NCBI RefSeq assembly: GCF_900112415.1
Contig: NZ_FOLV01000003.1
Location: 166,860 to 230,859 of the forward strand
Length of the DNA: 64,000 nt
Reading direction: 5' to 3'
Source: Bacillus sp. 491mf
GTDB lineage: Bacteria; Bacillota; Bacilli; Bacillales; Bacillaceae_G
Shown here piece after piece: positions 47,458 to 56,960 of this stretch. The position numbers and the translations under genes were made by a program. Positions within the stretch are counted from its first letter, which is position 1, and each line of letters opens with the position of its first letter. A model generated the notes under the pieces. The model had not been told where the DNA came from, did not search any database, and was given only the letters and a program-made list of their open reading frames with translations.

Positions 47458-48585
47458 TTAAATAAATTTTAATTCTGTCAATCGTTTTTCAATCATGTTT
47501 CCAATCAGATTTGGTGAAAAATAGGTCATTATGGTCTCTTGTCCTTTCCTTGCGATAAGATTACATTGTGTTTGATTGAAGATAAGTTGACGCATCAAAT
47601 AAACAGCATGCTCAATATCTGGCTCAGCCCATATTTGATAATGTTTGTAAGGACCGTAATTTCGTTTTATTGGAACGAGGGTATAATTGACAGGATAAGA
47701 ATTATCTGCGTTCATAAAATCAGTATTACCAGACCAATTTGTACCAATGACTGGTTTTCCTAAATACATTGCTTCTGCTAGTACAAGTCCAAATCCTTCA
47801 GAACGGTGTAAAGAGACAACACAGTCAACCGATTGAATTAAGGCATTTACTTCTCCGCGATTTAATGATTGATTAATGAGATAAATATTACGATTATCTC
47901 GAATTAGATGCTGAATCTGATTCACTTCTGCAAGATTATAATTTGAATTATTGATTTTTAAAACAAGCCCAACGGAAGAATCATCCTTAGAAAACGCTTT
48001 TTGAAATGCTTGAATAGACGCAACTGGATTTTTACGTTGTTGTATACTTCTAGGATCATACATGGAAAGAAATAAAAAGCGATCTGTCGGTAAATTAAAG
48101 TATTCACGACTTATACCTTCAGGGCATTCTACTTGGATGCAATGCGGGATACGAGTTACAGGAAGATTTGTTTTTTTGGATACAGATTCTAGTACAAAAG
48201 ATGAGGGAACCCATACTTCATCGACAAGTTTGAAGCTAGTATACCATTCCCTAGGAAGCTCCGGAAGCTCCCAATGCCAATAACCAATATTGTAGCGACC
48301 GTTAAAAAATTGATGTCCGAGCTGCTTATGAGCGGTTGGAAATACATCTGGATTTATATGAAAGATATTCACATCGTGGATAGGAGCGGTTATTTCTTTA
48401 TGTTTCCAAGAGAAATCTAATGATTTTACATGTGGAAGCGAATAATTAATAATGCCAAATGGAATATTTGTACTTTGAATGGACTTTGCTGCTAGGCGAC
48501 AAGATTCTCCTAGTCCAAATTCGGCACGTGCATATCCTACTAAATTAATGCCTTTTTTTAATGGCGTTGCTTCAGTTTTTTGCAT
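47458..48585 (-). CDS. GT4-family glycosyltransferase
   Basis: A 375-residue cytosolic GT-B glycosyltransferase. It opens [20 protein letters not shown], an acceptor-side signature, and has the donor-binding [20 protein letters not shown] followed by NWSGNTDFM. The start overlaps the end of sat by 14 bp, so the glycosyltransferase is translationally coupled to ATP sulfurylase. That coupling links sulfate activation to glycan assembly. Donor and acceptor are unknown. Confidence 0.85.
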   Translation of the reverse strand: MQKTEATPLKKGINLVGYARAEFGLGESCRLAAKSIQSTNIPFGIINYSLPHVKSLDFSWKHKEITAPIHDVNIFHINPDVFPTAHKQLGHQFFNGRYNIGYWHWELPELPREWYTSFKLVDEVWVPSSFVLESVSKKTNLPVTRIPHCIQVECPEGISREYFNLPTDRFLFLSMYDPRSIQQRKNPVASIQAFQKAFSKDDSSVGLVLKINNSNYNLAEVNQIQHLIRDNRNIYLINQSLNRGEVNALIQSVDCVVSLHRSEGFGLVLAEAMYLGKPVIGTNWSGNTDFMNADNSYPVNYTLVPIKRNYGPYKHYQIWAEPDIEHAVYLMRQLIFNQTQCNLIARKGQETIMTYFSPNLIGNMIEKRLTELKFI

Positions 48586-49753
48586 TGCTTCGCTTCATTC
48601 CTTTCATCAACACCTCCGCCACTTCAGGACGAGTAAACTCAGATGGCAAAATTTGTCCGCTACGAAGTATTTCTCTAACTTGGGTACCACTTAAAATAAC
48701 ACGATCAGTATTAGAGTGTGGACATGTTTTGACAGAAGCCATGTTCATACACTTTTTGCAATAAAAACTATGTTCGAAAAATAGTGGTTGAATTCCAATT
48801 GCAATGGGATCAAAATTACGAAAGATTTTTTGGGCATCGTATGTTCCGTAATAATTTCCTACTCCTGCATGATCACGGCCGACAATGAAGTGTGTACAAC
48901 CGTAATTTTTTCTTACAAGCGCATGCATAATAGCTTCACGAGGACCTGCGTAACGCATAGCGGCAGGATAGATAACGAGGCGGGTGCGATTAGCTGGATA
49001 ATAGTTCTTCAGTAATACTTTATAGCTTTCCATTCGAATATCTGCAGGGATGTCATCTTTTTTTGTTTCTCCGACAAGTGGATTCAATAATAACCCGTCA
49101 ACGATTTCAAGTGCTGTTTTTTGTAGGTATTCATGTGCACGATGCACAGGATTTCGTGTTTGAAACCCTACGATAGTTTTCCAACCTAAATCGTAAAACA
49201 TATTTCTTGTTTCTTTTGGATCCATATAAAAATCTTGAAAATTTTTGTGTGAAGGTTTATTTAACAAAGAAATAGGTCCGGCTATATATATATCACCTTG
49301 TTCATATAATTTTTTTACACCTGGATGAGCAACTTCTGTTGTACCAAATACGAGTTGTGCTTCTTTTTGTTTATCATAATGAAACATATCTGTTATTTGT
49401 ATAAATGCATAAGGAATCTTATCTTCTCCGTAAAGAATCACTTCGGTTCCAATACGTAAATCTTTTGCTTCATCTTGTGTGATAGGTAAAGTGATAGGAA
49501 TTGTCCATGGTGGTCCATTTTTTAAATGCATAGTCATTAAGACGCTTTCATAATCATTTCTATCCATAAAACCGATGAGCGGACTAAAGCCGCCGTTTGC
49601 GATTAGTTCAATGTCAGAAATACTCCAAGCAGAGATAGTTAAAGAGGGAAGTTCGTTTACTTTATTTAAATATTCTTCACGCTCCGCTCCTTGTAACTCA
49701 CGGTTAATTAGTATACCCCCATGAGGCAAAATTGTATCTGTTGGACAGTCCAT
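48572..49753 (-). CDS. sat: ATP sulfurylase (sulfate adenylyltransferase)
   Basis: Activates sulfate with ATP to adenosine 5'-phosphosulfate (APS). The 393-residue single-chain enzyme has the ATP/sulfate motif [12 protein letters not shown] and [13 protein letters not shown], plus a C-terminal Cys pair pattern CKKCMNMAS ... CPHS suggesting a bound metal. ATG 49753 is chosen: GGAGG lies 6 bp upstream, and the longer in-frame reading to 49819 has no site. cysC ends 11 bp upstream. No APS/PAPS reductase, sulfite reductase or uroporphyrin methyltransferase gene is nearby, unlike Bacillus assimilation operons. Confidence 0.93.
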   Translation of the reverse strand: MDCPTDTILPHGGILINRELQGAEREEYLNKVNELPSLTISAWSISDIELIANGGFSPLIGFMDRNDYESVLMTMHLKNGPPWTIPITLPITQDEAKDLRIGTEVILYGEDKIPYAFIQITDMFHYDKQKEAQLVFGTTEVAHPGVKKLYEQGDIYIAGPISLLNKPSHKNFQDFYMDPKETRNMFYDLGWKTIVGFQTRNPVHRAHEYLQKTALEIVDGLLLNPLVGETKKDDIPADIRMESYKVLLKNYYPANRTRLVIYPAAMRYAGPREAIMHALVRKNYGCTHFIVGRDHAGVGNYYGTYDAQKIFRNFDPIAIGIQPLFFEHSFYCKKCMNMASVKTCPHSNTDRVILSGTQVREILRSGQILPSEFTRPEVAEVLMKGMKRSNAKN

Positions 49754-49764
49754 CATAATCCTCC

Positions 49765-50370
49765 TTAAATTGATAAGTAGTGATGTTTTTTGAGAAAATC
49801 TACGACTTGTATGGCGCATGCTTCAGCTGAGCAATGATTAGAATCAAGAGTAATTTCTGGATTAAGTGGTTTTTCATAAGGGGAGGAAATTCCGGTAAAT
49901 TCGATAATCTCTCCATTTCTAGCTTTTTTATATAATCCTTTTGGATCTCTGTTTTCGCAATTTTCTAGAGAGCAGTCGATATAAACTTCAATAAACTCGT
50001 CAGGATGTACATTATTTCTAACCGCTTCACGCTCGTTGCGGTACGGTGAAATGAATGTTGCCAACACGATAATGCCACAGTCTACAAACAATTTTGATAC
50101 CTCACCTACGCGGCGGATATTTTCTTTACGATCTGTTACTGAAAAACTAAGATCTTGGTTTAATCCTTTTCGGAGATTATCTCCATCAAGAATATAAGTG
50201 GAAATTCCTAATTGATGTAGCTTGCTTTCAACAATATTGGCAATTGTGGATTTTCCAGATCCTGATAAACCTGTAAACCAAACAATGCAGCTTTTATGTT
50301 TATGCAAATTTTGTCGATCCTTTTTTGTAATTGAAAAGTGATGATAATATAAATTTGTTTGTTTTTCCAA
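49765..50370 (-). CDS. cysC: APS kinase
   Basis: Phosphorylates APS to PAPS, the donor for sulfotransferases. The 201-residue protein has the P-loop GLSGSGKS at residues 34-41 ([16 protein letters not shown]), [23 protein letters not shown] and [18 protein letters not shown], all typical of CysC. TTG 50370 is preferred because AAAGGAG lies 8 bp upstream; an ATG at 50388 would place that site inside the gene. In one operon with sat, and downstream of the SLC13 permease gene. Confidence 0.93.
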   Translation of the reverse strand: MEKQTNLYYHHFSITKKDRQNLHKHKSCIVWFTGLSGSGKSTIANIVESKLHQLGISTYILDGDNLRKGLNQDLSFSVTDRKENIRRVGEVSKLFVDCGIIVLATFISPYRNEREAVRNNVHPDEFIEVYIDCSLENCENRDPKGLYKKARNGEIIEFTGISSPYEKPLNPEITLDSNHCSAEACAIQVVDFLKKHHYLSI

Positions 50371-50458
50371 AAAAATTTCTCCTTTCATATAAAGTAAAAA
50401 ATGACTTAGTAATCAAGAACGTTTTTATCAATACAAAGTTAGTTTGTGTTTGTTTTAT

Positions 50459-52252
50459 TTACATATAAAACGGCCAAAAGTATGGGATGAGTAGGACAGA
50501 AATAATCATGAAAAGGAAACCCAGTGGGAGACCTATTTTAAGAAAATCTACGAATTTATAGCCACCTGCTTGATAAACGATTAAATTTGCTTGATATCCT
50601 GTAGGTGTAGCGAAACTAGCAGAGGCAGCGATTGTAATAGCTATAATAAAAGGTTCGGGACTTAAAGACAGTTGTGTAGCAACGGAATAAGCAATAGGGA
50701 AAATGAAGGCAGCCGCCGCCGTGTTTGATAAAAATTCGGTACTAATCCATGTAAGTAAATAAATGATAGCAAGTATTGCTGTTGGACTAAATGTTGTGGT
50801 TTCGCCTACGAGTATGTTAGCGAGGTAATTAGCGATTCCTGTTTTCTCCAAAGCGCTTGCCATTCCAAGAGATGATCCAATCATGATAAGTAAGCGTAAA
50901 TCTACATATTTTCTTGCTTCTTGTACTGAAATGGACTTTGTAATGAATAATAAGATAACACTTAAAAAAGAAGCAGTTAAAATCGGTAGAACTCCTATTC
51001 CTGCACATAGTATCATAAGAAGGAAGATAAGAAGCGGCATAAAGGAGATCATCTTTTGTTTTCTAGAAGGATTTTTAGGGGAACCAGTTTCGTGGGAAAG
51101 AAAGTAAAAATCATTAGAGTATTGGTTCTCTATGAAAAATTTGTTTTCTGATAAAACATATAAAATATCTCCTGTTTTTAACCGAATAGATCCTATTTTA
51201 GAGAGGATTCTTTTACCGTTCCGAAAAACAGCAATTACAACAGCGTTGTATTTTGAGCGAAACTGAATTTCTTTAACGGTTCGATTGGATAAATAAGATT
51301 GTTTGGATATTACTATTTCTGAAAGAGTGATGACATTATTGGAGGAGTTTTCGAGACTTATTCTAGAACTGAGGTGTAATGTAAAACCCTCAACTTTTTC
51401 TAAGTCGGAAATAGTAGAAATGTCTCCTGTAAATAACAAGTAGTCATTTTTATTTAGTATATAATCGCTAGAAATTGGGAGTATTATGTCGTCGCCTCTC
51501 ATAACTCCAATTAAATATAAGCTTGCAAGGTTACGTAAGTTCGCTTGCTTTATTGTTTTTCCTATAAGTGGGCAACCTAATTCAACTTGAACTTCTGCTA
51601 AAAATGCACTTTTATTCTCTTCATCTATTTTGCCGCCTTTTTTGTACTCCGGAAGGAGTTTGCTTCCTATAAATACCATGAATAGAATTCCGATCACAGT
51701 ACATGGGATACCGATGATTCCTAATTCGAACATAGAAAGTCCATGATTACCTTGTTTTTTTAGTAATGAGTTTACAACAATATTTGTAGATGTACCGAGC
51801 AATGTACACATCCCGCCCATACTAGCTGCATATGCTAAGGGAATTAACAGTTTAGAAGGAGCTAGGCCGATTTTTTGCGCCCAATTTTTTATTATTGGTG
51901 TAAGAATTACTATAATCGGTGTATTGTTAATAAATGCGGAGAGACTAGCTACAGGTATCATCAACTTAAGAATTGCTTTTTTATGACTTCTCTCATGACC
52001 GATTATTAACCGTGGAATTTGTTTGATAAACTCGTTCTTATTAACGGAAGAAGCTATAATTAATAAGGCTCCAATTGTTAATGTTCCTTCATTTGAGAAC
52101 CCATCTAAAGCCTCAGAGGGAGCTAGAACTCCAAACATCATTAAAGAAACTAGTCCGCTGAACATAACGATATCAGCTGGAAACTTCTCGCACATCAAAA
52201 CTATAAATGTAATAAAAATAATGAGGAGTGTAATTATACCGTGAATGGTCAT
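50459..52252 (-). CDS. SLC13-type anion permease with TrkA-C (RCK) domains, probable sulfate importer
   Basis: A 597-residue membrane protein. About five N-terminal helices with the SLC13/ArsB-like SAFINNTPIIVILTPIIKNW, a cytosolic middle with two TrkA-C-like units (ELGCPLIGKTIKQANLRNLA and SYLSNRTVKEIQFRSKYNAV), then C-terminal helices with EFLSNTAAAAFIFPIAYS. This permease architecture is used for sulfate and other anions in several bacteria. It precedes cysC and sat on the same strand, 88 bp apart, which argues for sulfate. ATG 52252 follows AGGTG. Confidence 0.82.
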   Translation of the reverse strand: MTIHGIITLLIIFITFIVLMCEKFPADIVMFSGLVSLMMFGVLAPSEALDGFSNEGTLTIGALLIIASSVNKNEFIKQIPRLIIGHERSHKKAILKLMIPVASLSAFINNTPIIVILTPIIKNWAQKIGLAPSKLLIPLAYAASMGGMCTLLGTSTNIVVNSLLKKQGNHGLSMFELGIIGIPCTVIGILFMVFIGSKLLPEYKKGGKIDEENKSAFLAEVQVELGCPLIGKTIKQANLRNLASLYLIGVMRGDDIILPISSDYILNKNDYLLFTGDISTISDLEKVEGFTLHLSSRISLENSSNNVITLSEIVISKQSYLSNRTVKEIQFRSKYNAVVIAVFRNGKRILSKIGSIRLKTGDILYVLSENKFFIENQYSNDFYFLSHETGSPKNPSRKQKMISFMPLLIFLLMILCAGIGVLPILTASFLSVILLFITKSISVQEARKYVDLRLLIMIGSSLGMASALEKTGIANYLANILVGETTTFSPTAILAIIYLLTWISTEFLSNTAAAAFIFPIAYSVATQLSLSPEPFIIAITIAASASFATPTGYQANLIVYQAGGYKFVDFLKIGLPLGFLFMIISVLLIPYFWPFYM

Positions 52253-52928
52253 ATGATTCACCTATTCATAAGTTGTTTTAACTGAGGAATATTGAACATG
52301 TAAAAGATATAACAATGACATCTTGGTTAAATCACTTAAAGGAGAGTAGCTTAGAGTAGTGCCTTAATACTTTATCGTACCTTTACTTTCGTTATAGAAT
52401 ACGTAGATGAAAAAAACGTAACTATATCCCAATGTTTTATCAATTCCATTATATAAAACAGTCATTATCTTTATATGTTATTTTTAGTGAATTGACACTG
52501 TTTTTGTGAACTTATACATTTGCAAGCTAGATTTGTAGAAAAGAAGTTAGTATTTCTTATTAAGTATGAAGGAGTTGAATTTAATTGAGGAATTTTTGAA
52601 AACTTATTTCAATGATAATTTTGTATAAATTATATCAATACTTGAAAATGGTGAGTATGCATCCTTAAACTTTATTTTTTAGTTCTTCTTTCTTGAAATT
52701 CCACATAGCTATTGCTGAAAAGGTTTTATTCTTACGTCGAAACATTAGAAAAGCTGTGGAATTTATATAAGTATGTAGTCTACTGGAAAGTAACAAATAG
52801 TATGGTGATTAAAAGGTGACAAGTGTATAAAGTATCTGCTAGTTCTATTTAATTAAGAATATTTTTGATTGAGTGAACACATGAATAAATTATGAGTAAA
52901 ACGATTGACTGTAGAGGAGGGATAATTT
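52253..52928. other. 676-bp gene-free divergent region
   Basis: Lies between the leftward sulfate/PAPS operon and the rightward GT2 gene and should carry both promoters. It is uniformly AT-rich. I see no repeat, riboswitch or convincing SigA promoter. AGGAGGG at about 52916-52922 is the ribosome site of the next gene. Confidence 0.4.
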
Positions 52929-54203
52929 TTGAATCCAAAAGTGTCAATCATTCTTACTAGTTATAATAAACCTGCATTAGTAGGAAAAGCGATTGAAAGC
53001 GTGTTAAGACAAACTTTAGATGAATGGGAACTTTTTATAATGGATGATCATTCGAATGAAGAAACAGTAAATGTTATTAAACAATATTTAAATGACCCAA
53101 GAATCACTTATATAAATAGCTGCATAGAGGACGAGGAACGCTATAAAAAGACGAGGTATGCTGTACTTATCAATAAAGCTATTCCGTTAACAAAAGGAAT
53201 GTATATTTCTTATTTAACAGACGATACGGTCTATGTTCCGACGAGGTTAGAAGAAATGGTATCTTTTTTCAACATGCACTCTAAGGTAGATATTATTTAT
53301 TCATCTCAACAAGTGAAAGTTGTAAACAACCAAGTGAAGCTGCTTTCTGAAAGAGTAAGAAGAGCTGAACGTATATTATATCAAGCAGCCAACGTTGTTG
53401 ATCACTGTTCTGTTATGCATACGCGTGCAATTTTAGAAAAAGTTCAGGAGAAGTATGGGGAGTATTGGGATGAAAGCCCTGTTCATTGGTATAATGGAGA
53501 TGCGGCTTTTTGGGAGAGATTAAACACCTTTCAGCCATTTCACCCTGTCGATAAAGTACTTGATATAACATATAAAACGCCTTACTCTTTTCAAAATCTA
53601 TATAGTAATTTACCTATAAAAATTCCGAATGGGACTTTAATAATGGGAGGGAAAGAAGAGATTTTTTTGATTGATCAGCAGCAAAGAAGGGTCATTACAA
53701 ATGAGATGTTTACGTATTTTAAGTACAAATTAAAGAAGGTTGTTATGATACCTGATCCTTTTTTATATAGCTATGTAGAAGGGACTCCTATTGATGATCC
53801 AACTATTATTCCCAATTTGCGTATCGTTCAAAATGAACAAAATAAATTTTTTTATCTCGAAAATAATAAAAAAAGACCAATAGTTAATACTTTTGCTTTT
53901 CGTAAATTTAAATTTTCTTTCTATGAAGTTATTAAAATAAACTCAACTTTACTAGACCATATACCTCAAGGATTACCAATCTATCCTATTTTATCGCAGA
54001 ATACTTGCTTGCCGGAAAATAAGGTATTTATATATAATAATCAATGTTCCATTACAATGAATTGTAAGCTTCATCTTATCGATAAAAAAATATTGAAAAA
54101 GCTTAATCTTTTAAATGATTGCATATATGTTTCAAGAACTGAGATGGAGGGGTTTGAAAAGGGCGAATCCATTAGTTTGTATTTTAAAAGATTTCTTAAA
54201 TAG
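52929..54203 (+). CDS. GT2 glycosyltransferase with three C-terminal ~55-residue repeats
   Basis: A 424-residue cytosolic protein. The first ~215 residues are a GT-A glycosyltransferase: VSIILTSYNKPALVGKAIES, FIMDDHSNE and the YLTDDTVYVP metal motif (D-D). The remainder consists of three similar units beginning near GTLIMGGKEEIFLI, NLRIVQNEQNKFFYL and NTCLPENKVFIYN, each ending in a Gly-x-(P/S)-I turn (VEGTPI, PQGLPI, EKGESI). TTG 52929 follows GGAGGG. A bcr1-like element follows. The repeats may bind an acceptor glycan or protein. Confidence 0.8.
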   Translation: MNPKVSIILTSYNKPALVGKAIESVLRQTLDEWELFIMDDHSNEETVNVIKQYLNDPRITYINSCIEDEERYKKTRYAVLINKAIPLTKGMYISYLTDDTVYVPTRLEEMVSFFNMHSKVDIIYSSQQVKVVNNQVKLLSERVRRAERILYQAANVVDHCSVMHTRAILEKVQEKYGEYWDESPVHWYNGDAAFWERLNTFQPFHPVDKVLDITYKTPYSFQNLYSNLPIKIPNGTLIMGGKEEIFLIDQQQRRVITNEMFTYFKYKLKKVVMIPDPFLYSYVEGTPIDDPTIIPNLRIVQNEQNKFFYLENNKKRPIVNTFAFRKFKFSFYEVIKINSTLLDHIPQGLPIYPILSQNTCLPENKVFIYNNQCSITMNCKLHLIDKKILKKLNLLNDCIYVSRTEMEGFEKGESISLYFKRFLK

Positions 54204-54306
54204 CACCAGCAGTTTTTCTTTTTATAAAATTGTTAATTCCTTCTCTTACTCTCAATTTTGATTTCGCAGTTGTACAATATCTTTAGCTTCTTACAAACAC
54301 CGGATT

Positions 54307-54462
54307 TTTATCCCGCTATTCGTGGGCAGTAAGACCACCACCTCAAGATTCGGAGAAAAGCGAAGAAGATAGGTGGGGGCTAAATGCTGGCATGTGCCCG
54401 ATTGGTGAAACTTCTATCAGTGGGGGATGAAGAAACCCCCACTGATAGAAGTTTCACTTTAT
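54307..54462 (+). repeat. Full-length bcr1-like element
   Basis: 156 bp with TTTAT at both ends (54307-54311 and 54458-54462). It contains CCCGCTATTCGTGGGCAGTA, TGCCCGATTGGTGAAACTTC and the TATCAGTGGGGGATG/ACCCCCACTGATA hairpin, ending AGTTTCACTTTAT. Size and TTTAT ends match what is known of B. cereus-group bcr1. Confidence 0.9.
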
Positions 54463-54469
54463 AGAAAAT

Positions 54470-54500
54470 GAAAAATCATCGGTAATACAACCGATGATTT
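54470..54500 (-). terminator. Terminator of the CgeB-like gene
   Basis: AAATCATCGG and CCGATGATTT with an 8-base loop; on the minus strand TTTTCATTTTC follows. Confidence 0.8.
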
Positions 54501-54567
54501 GAAGCTAAATAAATTAGTTATGCTATGGGCATGAATAACTATATGCACATAGAAGGAAGGAAAGTTA

Positions 54568-55542
54568 TCAAACCGTTTTTGAAGCAATCTTAATCATGTT
54601 CCTAACTCGATGACCAAATGTATGTTGTTCTATCACTATTTTTCGACCTTTTTGGGCGATAGTCTTCCTTTGCTCTTCGTCATCCATATAGATACCTAAT
54701 TTGTGTAAGCAATCCTCGTAATCTAGATAAGATATCATTTCTTCTTCGGTAAAGAAGAAACGGAGATCGGACTTTTCTTCTATTAGTTGAAAAGCCTCAC
54801 AGGATGCAATATCAAATGTTCGGTTATTTATACTTTCGCTAATAACTCCATGCGTATTTTGGTTAAGCCAAAAATTATGAGTTCGATGAGGATTTAACAC
54901 AATTTTAGCTCCATTATAATAGTAAGAGATCTTTTGTGGTTCAATCCATGTATCTTTAATGATAACTCTCGGGTTGTCTCTCCATTTTTTTTGTAGTCTG
55001 TTATACCAACCTTTTCCAACGAGTGTAATTTGATATTTAGTATTTTCTAAAAGAAAATGAATAAAATTTACCCTTGTAGGATATGGATATCCTACAAGAA
55101 GTAAATCACTTTTGTATATATTTTCAACAGGAAGAGGCTTAAAGATTGTTGCATTTGTTCCTAATGGCAAATGGAAGACATTTGGATGAATAGATTGATA
55201 GTGCTTGAGAGCACCATTATCAATGGTAAAAATATAATCAAACCTATGAATCATTTGAATAGTTTTATCAATATAAAAAGGATCCTCGGTCAGCCAGCAT
55301 GCCAGTTTGATATCATTTTCTTTTAAATATTGAATAGCTGATAAGGAGAGATGATCTCCTAATATTGTTAAAACCAGCTGTGGCTGAAAATTAGCAACAA
55401 TCATCTTTAACTTCTCTATACTCTCTAATGGATGAAAGTGAAGCCATTCATAATCACTATTACTTAGCCCAGCTTTTATACTTTGATCAAAATATTCGTA
55501 AATTCTTGGGTAGCCGGAAGAGATATATAATAATTTCACCAT
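54568..55542 (-). CDS. CgeB-like glycosyltransferase
   Basis: A 324-residue protein of the CgeB family, which in B. subtilis is a sporulation-associated, mother-cell protein affecting the outermost spore layer. Visible signatures: LLYISSGYPRIYEYFDQSIK, CWLTEDPFYID, FDYIFTIDNGALKHYQSIHP, PLGTNATIFKP, and the donor-side NRTFDIASCEAFQLIEE with the C-terminal glycosyltransferase helix. ATG 55542 follows GGTGGTGC. It lies directly before two predicted spore-surface proteins on the same strand. Confidence 0.82.
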   Translation of the reverse strand: MVKLLYISSGYPRIYEYFDQSIKAGLSNSDYEWLHFHPLESIEKLKMIVANFQPQLVLTILGDHLSLSAIQYLKENDIKLACWLTEDPFYIDKTIQMIHRFDYIFTIDNGALKHYQSIHPNVFHLPLGTNATIFKPLPVENIYKSDLLLVGYPYPTRVNFIHFLLENTKYQITLVGKGWYNRLQKKWRDNPRVIIKDTWIEPQKISYYYNGAKIVLNPHRTHNFWLNQNTHGVISESINNRTFDIASCEAFQLIEEKSDLRFFFTEEEMISYLDYEDCLHKLGIYMDDEEQRKTIAQKGRKIVIEQHTFGHRVRNMIKIASKTV

Positions 55543-55605
55543 GCACCACCAATTAGAGTTTTATTGCATAAAAATCTCTTGAGCAGTTGTTACTGAAAAA
55601 TTAGA

Positions 55606-55911
55606 TTAAAAGCGATCTTCTTGTTCTCCAAAAACTAATGTTGAGGCTGTTGGACGATCTCCACCGCCTCCTGGAATTTCTGGACTGTACGAGACACTTT
55701 CAATATCGTTGCATCCGAGTTGCAGAATAATAGTAGAAATAGGAGTCGTCATGTCTTCCTCTAGTAATGTAACTACACAACTTTGTGGGTCAAAGAATGC
55801 AAAAGTAGCAGGTCCATACATATGACCTGATTTACCTACAATGGTTACAACAGTTCCTGGGAGTAATGTAGACAATATAAAGCATGCGCTTCCATCACAT
55901 TTTTGTGCCAT
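55606..55911 (-). CDS. Small Cys-containing protein, probable spore-surface component
   Basis: A 101-residue protein I cannot assign to a named family. It begins MAQKCDGSACFILSTLLPGT and has alternating beta-type strands (VVTIVGKSGHMYGPATFAFF, SCVVTLLEED, STIILQLGCNDIESVSYSP) that suggest a small beta-barrel, perhaps Sm-like. A Gly-rich tail (PGGGGDRP) follows. Four cysteines are present, and no signal peptide or membrane segment. GGAGG lies 12 bp before the ATG. Its place between a CgeB-like and a BxpB-like gene suggests an exosporium or coat protein; that is inference. Confidence 0.55.
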   Translation of the reverse strand: MAQKCDGSACFILSTLLPGTVVTIVGKSGHMYGPATFAFFDPQSCVVTLLEEDMTTPISTIILQLGCNDIESVSYSPEIPGGGGDRPTASTLVFGEQEDRF

Positions 55912-56070
55912 AGATAAATATTTCCTCCTTTTAATTCATATAATGTTTTAGGGTCCATGATGAAAGTTGTACAATTTTATTAGCTGATAGAACAATTGTC
56001 TCTCCAAATAAGAAAACTCGTGGAAAGAGGATATTTTCTATAAACCCTTTGAAACGATTGATAGAGAAAT

Positions 56071-56089
56071 CTAGGCTTCAGAAGCCTAG
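56071..56089. other. Perfect 19-base palindromic hairpin
   Basis: CTAGGCTTC-A-GAAGCCTAG lies between the 101-residue gene and the BxpB-like gene, about 110 bp past the latter's stop codon on the minus strand. It is followed by an AT-rich stretch without a clear T-run, so termination or RNA stabilisation are both possible. Confidence 0.5.
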
Positions 56090-56200
56090 ACCGATGATAT
56101 ATTGAATTGTAACAGACATAGCTGAACCCACTATATTCAGAATAATAAATGTAGTGAAATAATGAGAAATGGGAAGTTAGTATTTTCTCTGTATAAGTAG

Positions 56201-56725
56201 TTAAACAACTTGTATTGCTCGTAGAGAAGCGAATTGAACCTGTGCAGAATCTAAATCTAGTTTGTCCCAGATAACATCAACGCCAATGATAGTACCAGTA
56301 GTTGCTTGGAAAAGAACGGAGCCAGTTAATATATCAGCAAATCGACCTGTAAATCCACTGCCGCCGGTACCTGGAATCGCTTCAACAGTTGAATCTGCCA
56401 CCCTAGAGAATGAACCAGGAATTTGAGCAGAATCGGTAGTAGAGGTTAATACACCAGTGAAGTCGACTAAGTCAGGGGGAATAATTGAAAAAGGAATATT
56501 GAAAGTTACAGTATAGTCAATTTGATATACACCAGGTACGTTAATCAATAATCCATTCGTTGTATTTACTGTATTATTAAGTGGACCGCTTGAAGGAAAA
56601 GTTATAGTATTTGTGCCATTAGCCAATGTTTGTGCTGCTTCAGTAAATATAAATCCATATGCTGGGGGAGGCGGTGTGGGGAAGTCAACGGGAAATGCCG
56701 GAGGGCAATTGAAATGGTTACTCAT
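56201..56725 (-). CDS. BxpB/ExsF-like exosporium jelly-roll protein
   Basis: A 174-residue protein. A Cys/Pro-rich N-terminus (MSNHFNCPPAFPVDFPTPPP) leads to AYGFIFTEAAQTL and a C1q/TNF-like beta domain with GLLINVPGVYQIDYTVTFNI, matching the layout of BxpB/ExsFA (FGFAFNAS... GIRILRAGIYQISYTLTIS) and the BclA C-terminal domain. No collagen-like repeats. GAGGTG precedes the ATG. In B. anthracis bxpB lies near the rml genes; here a related protein sits within the glycosylation island and may anchor or carry glycosylated filaments. Confidence 0.7.
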   Translation of the reverse strand: MSNHFNCPPAFPVDFPTPPPPAYGFIFTEAAQTLANGTNTITFPSSGPLNNTVNTTNGLLINVPGVYQIDYTVTFNIPFSIIPPDLVDFTGVLTSTTDSAQIPGSFSRVADSTVEAIPGTGGSGFTGRFADILTGSVLFQATTGTIIGVDVIWDKLDLDSAQVQFASLRAIQVV

Positions 56726-56960
56726 TTTTTCACCTCTTTTAAGTTTCTTAATACATTTAATGAAATAACAAGCTAAATTGTTATGGATAAGTCCCTATTT
56801 TTTTGAAAATAGAGACTTATTTGTTGCTGTAGACGTAGCAAGGATTGTATGAATTTAGAGGGGAATAGTATAAGGGTGCTGGAGAATTTATAAAAATATC
56901 CATGTTGCACTAATGTACGATCAATTTTAAGAAGCGCTTAATTGCCTAATTTTTCATATA

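Noticed and set aside
48572-50370. sat-cysC as an ordinary sulfur assimilation operon
   Set aside because: No cysH, cysP, sumT, sirB or sirC-like gene is adjacent; the neighbours are a glycosyltransferase and a permease, and a sulfotransferase lies nearby. A genome-wide check is still needed to exclude a dual role.
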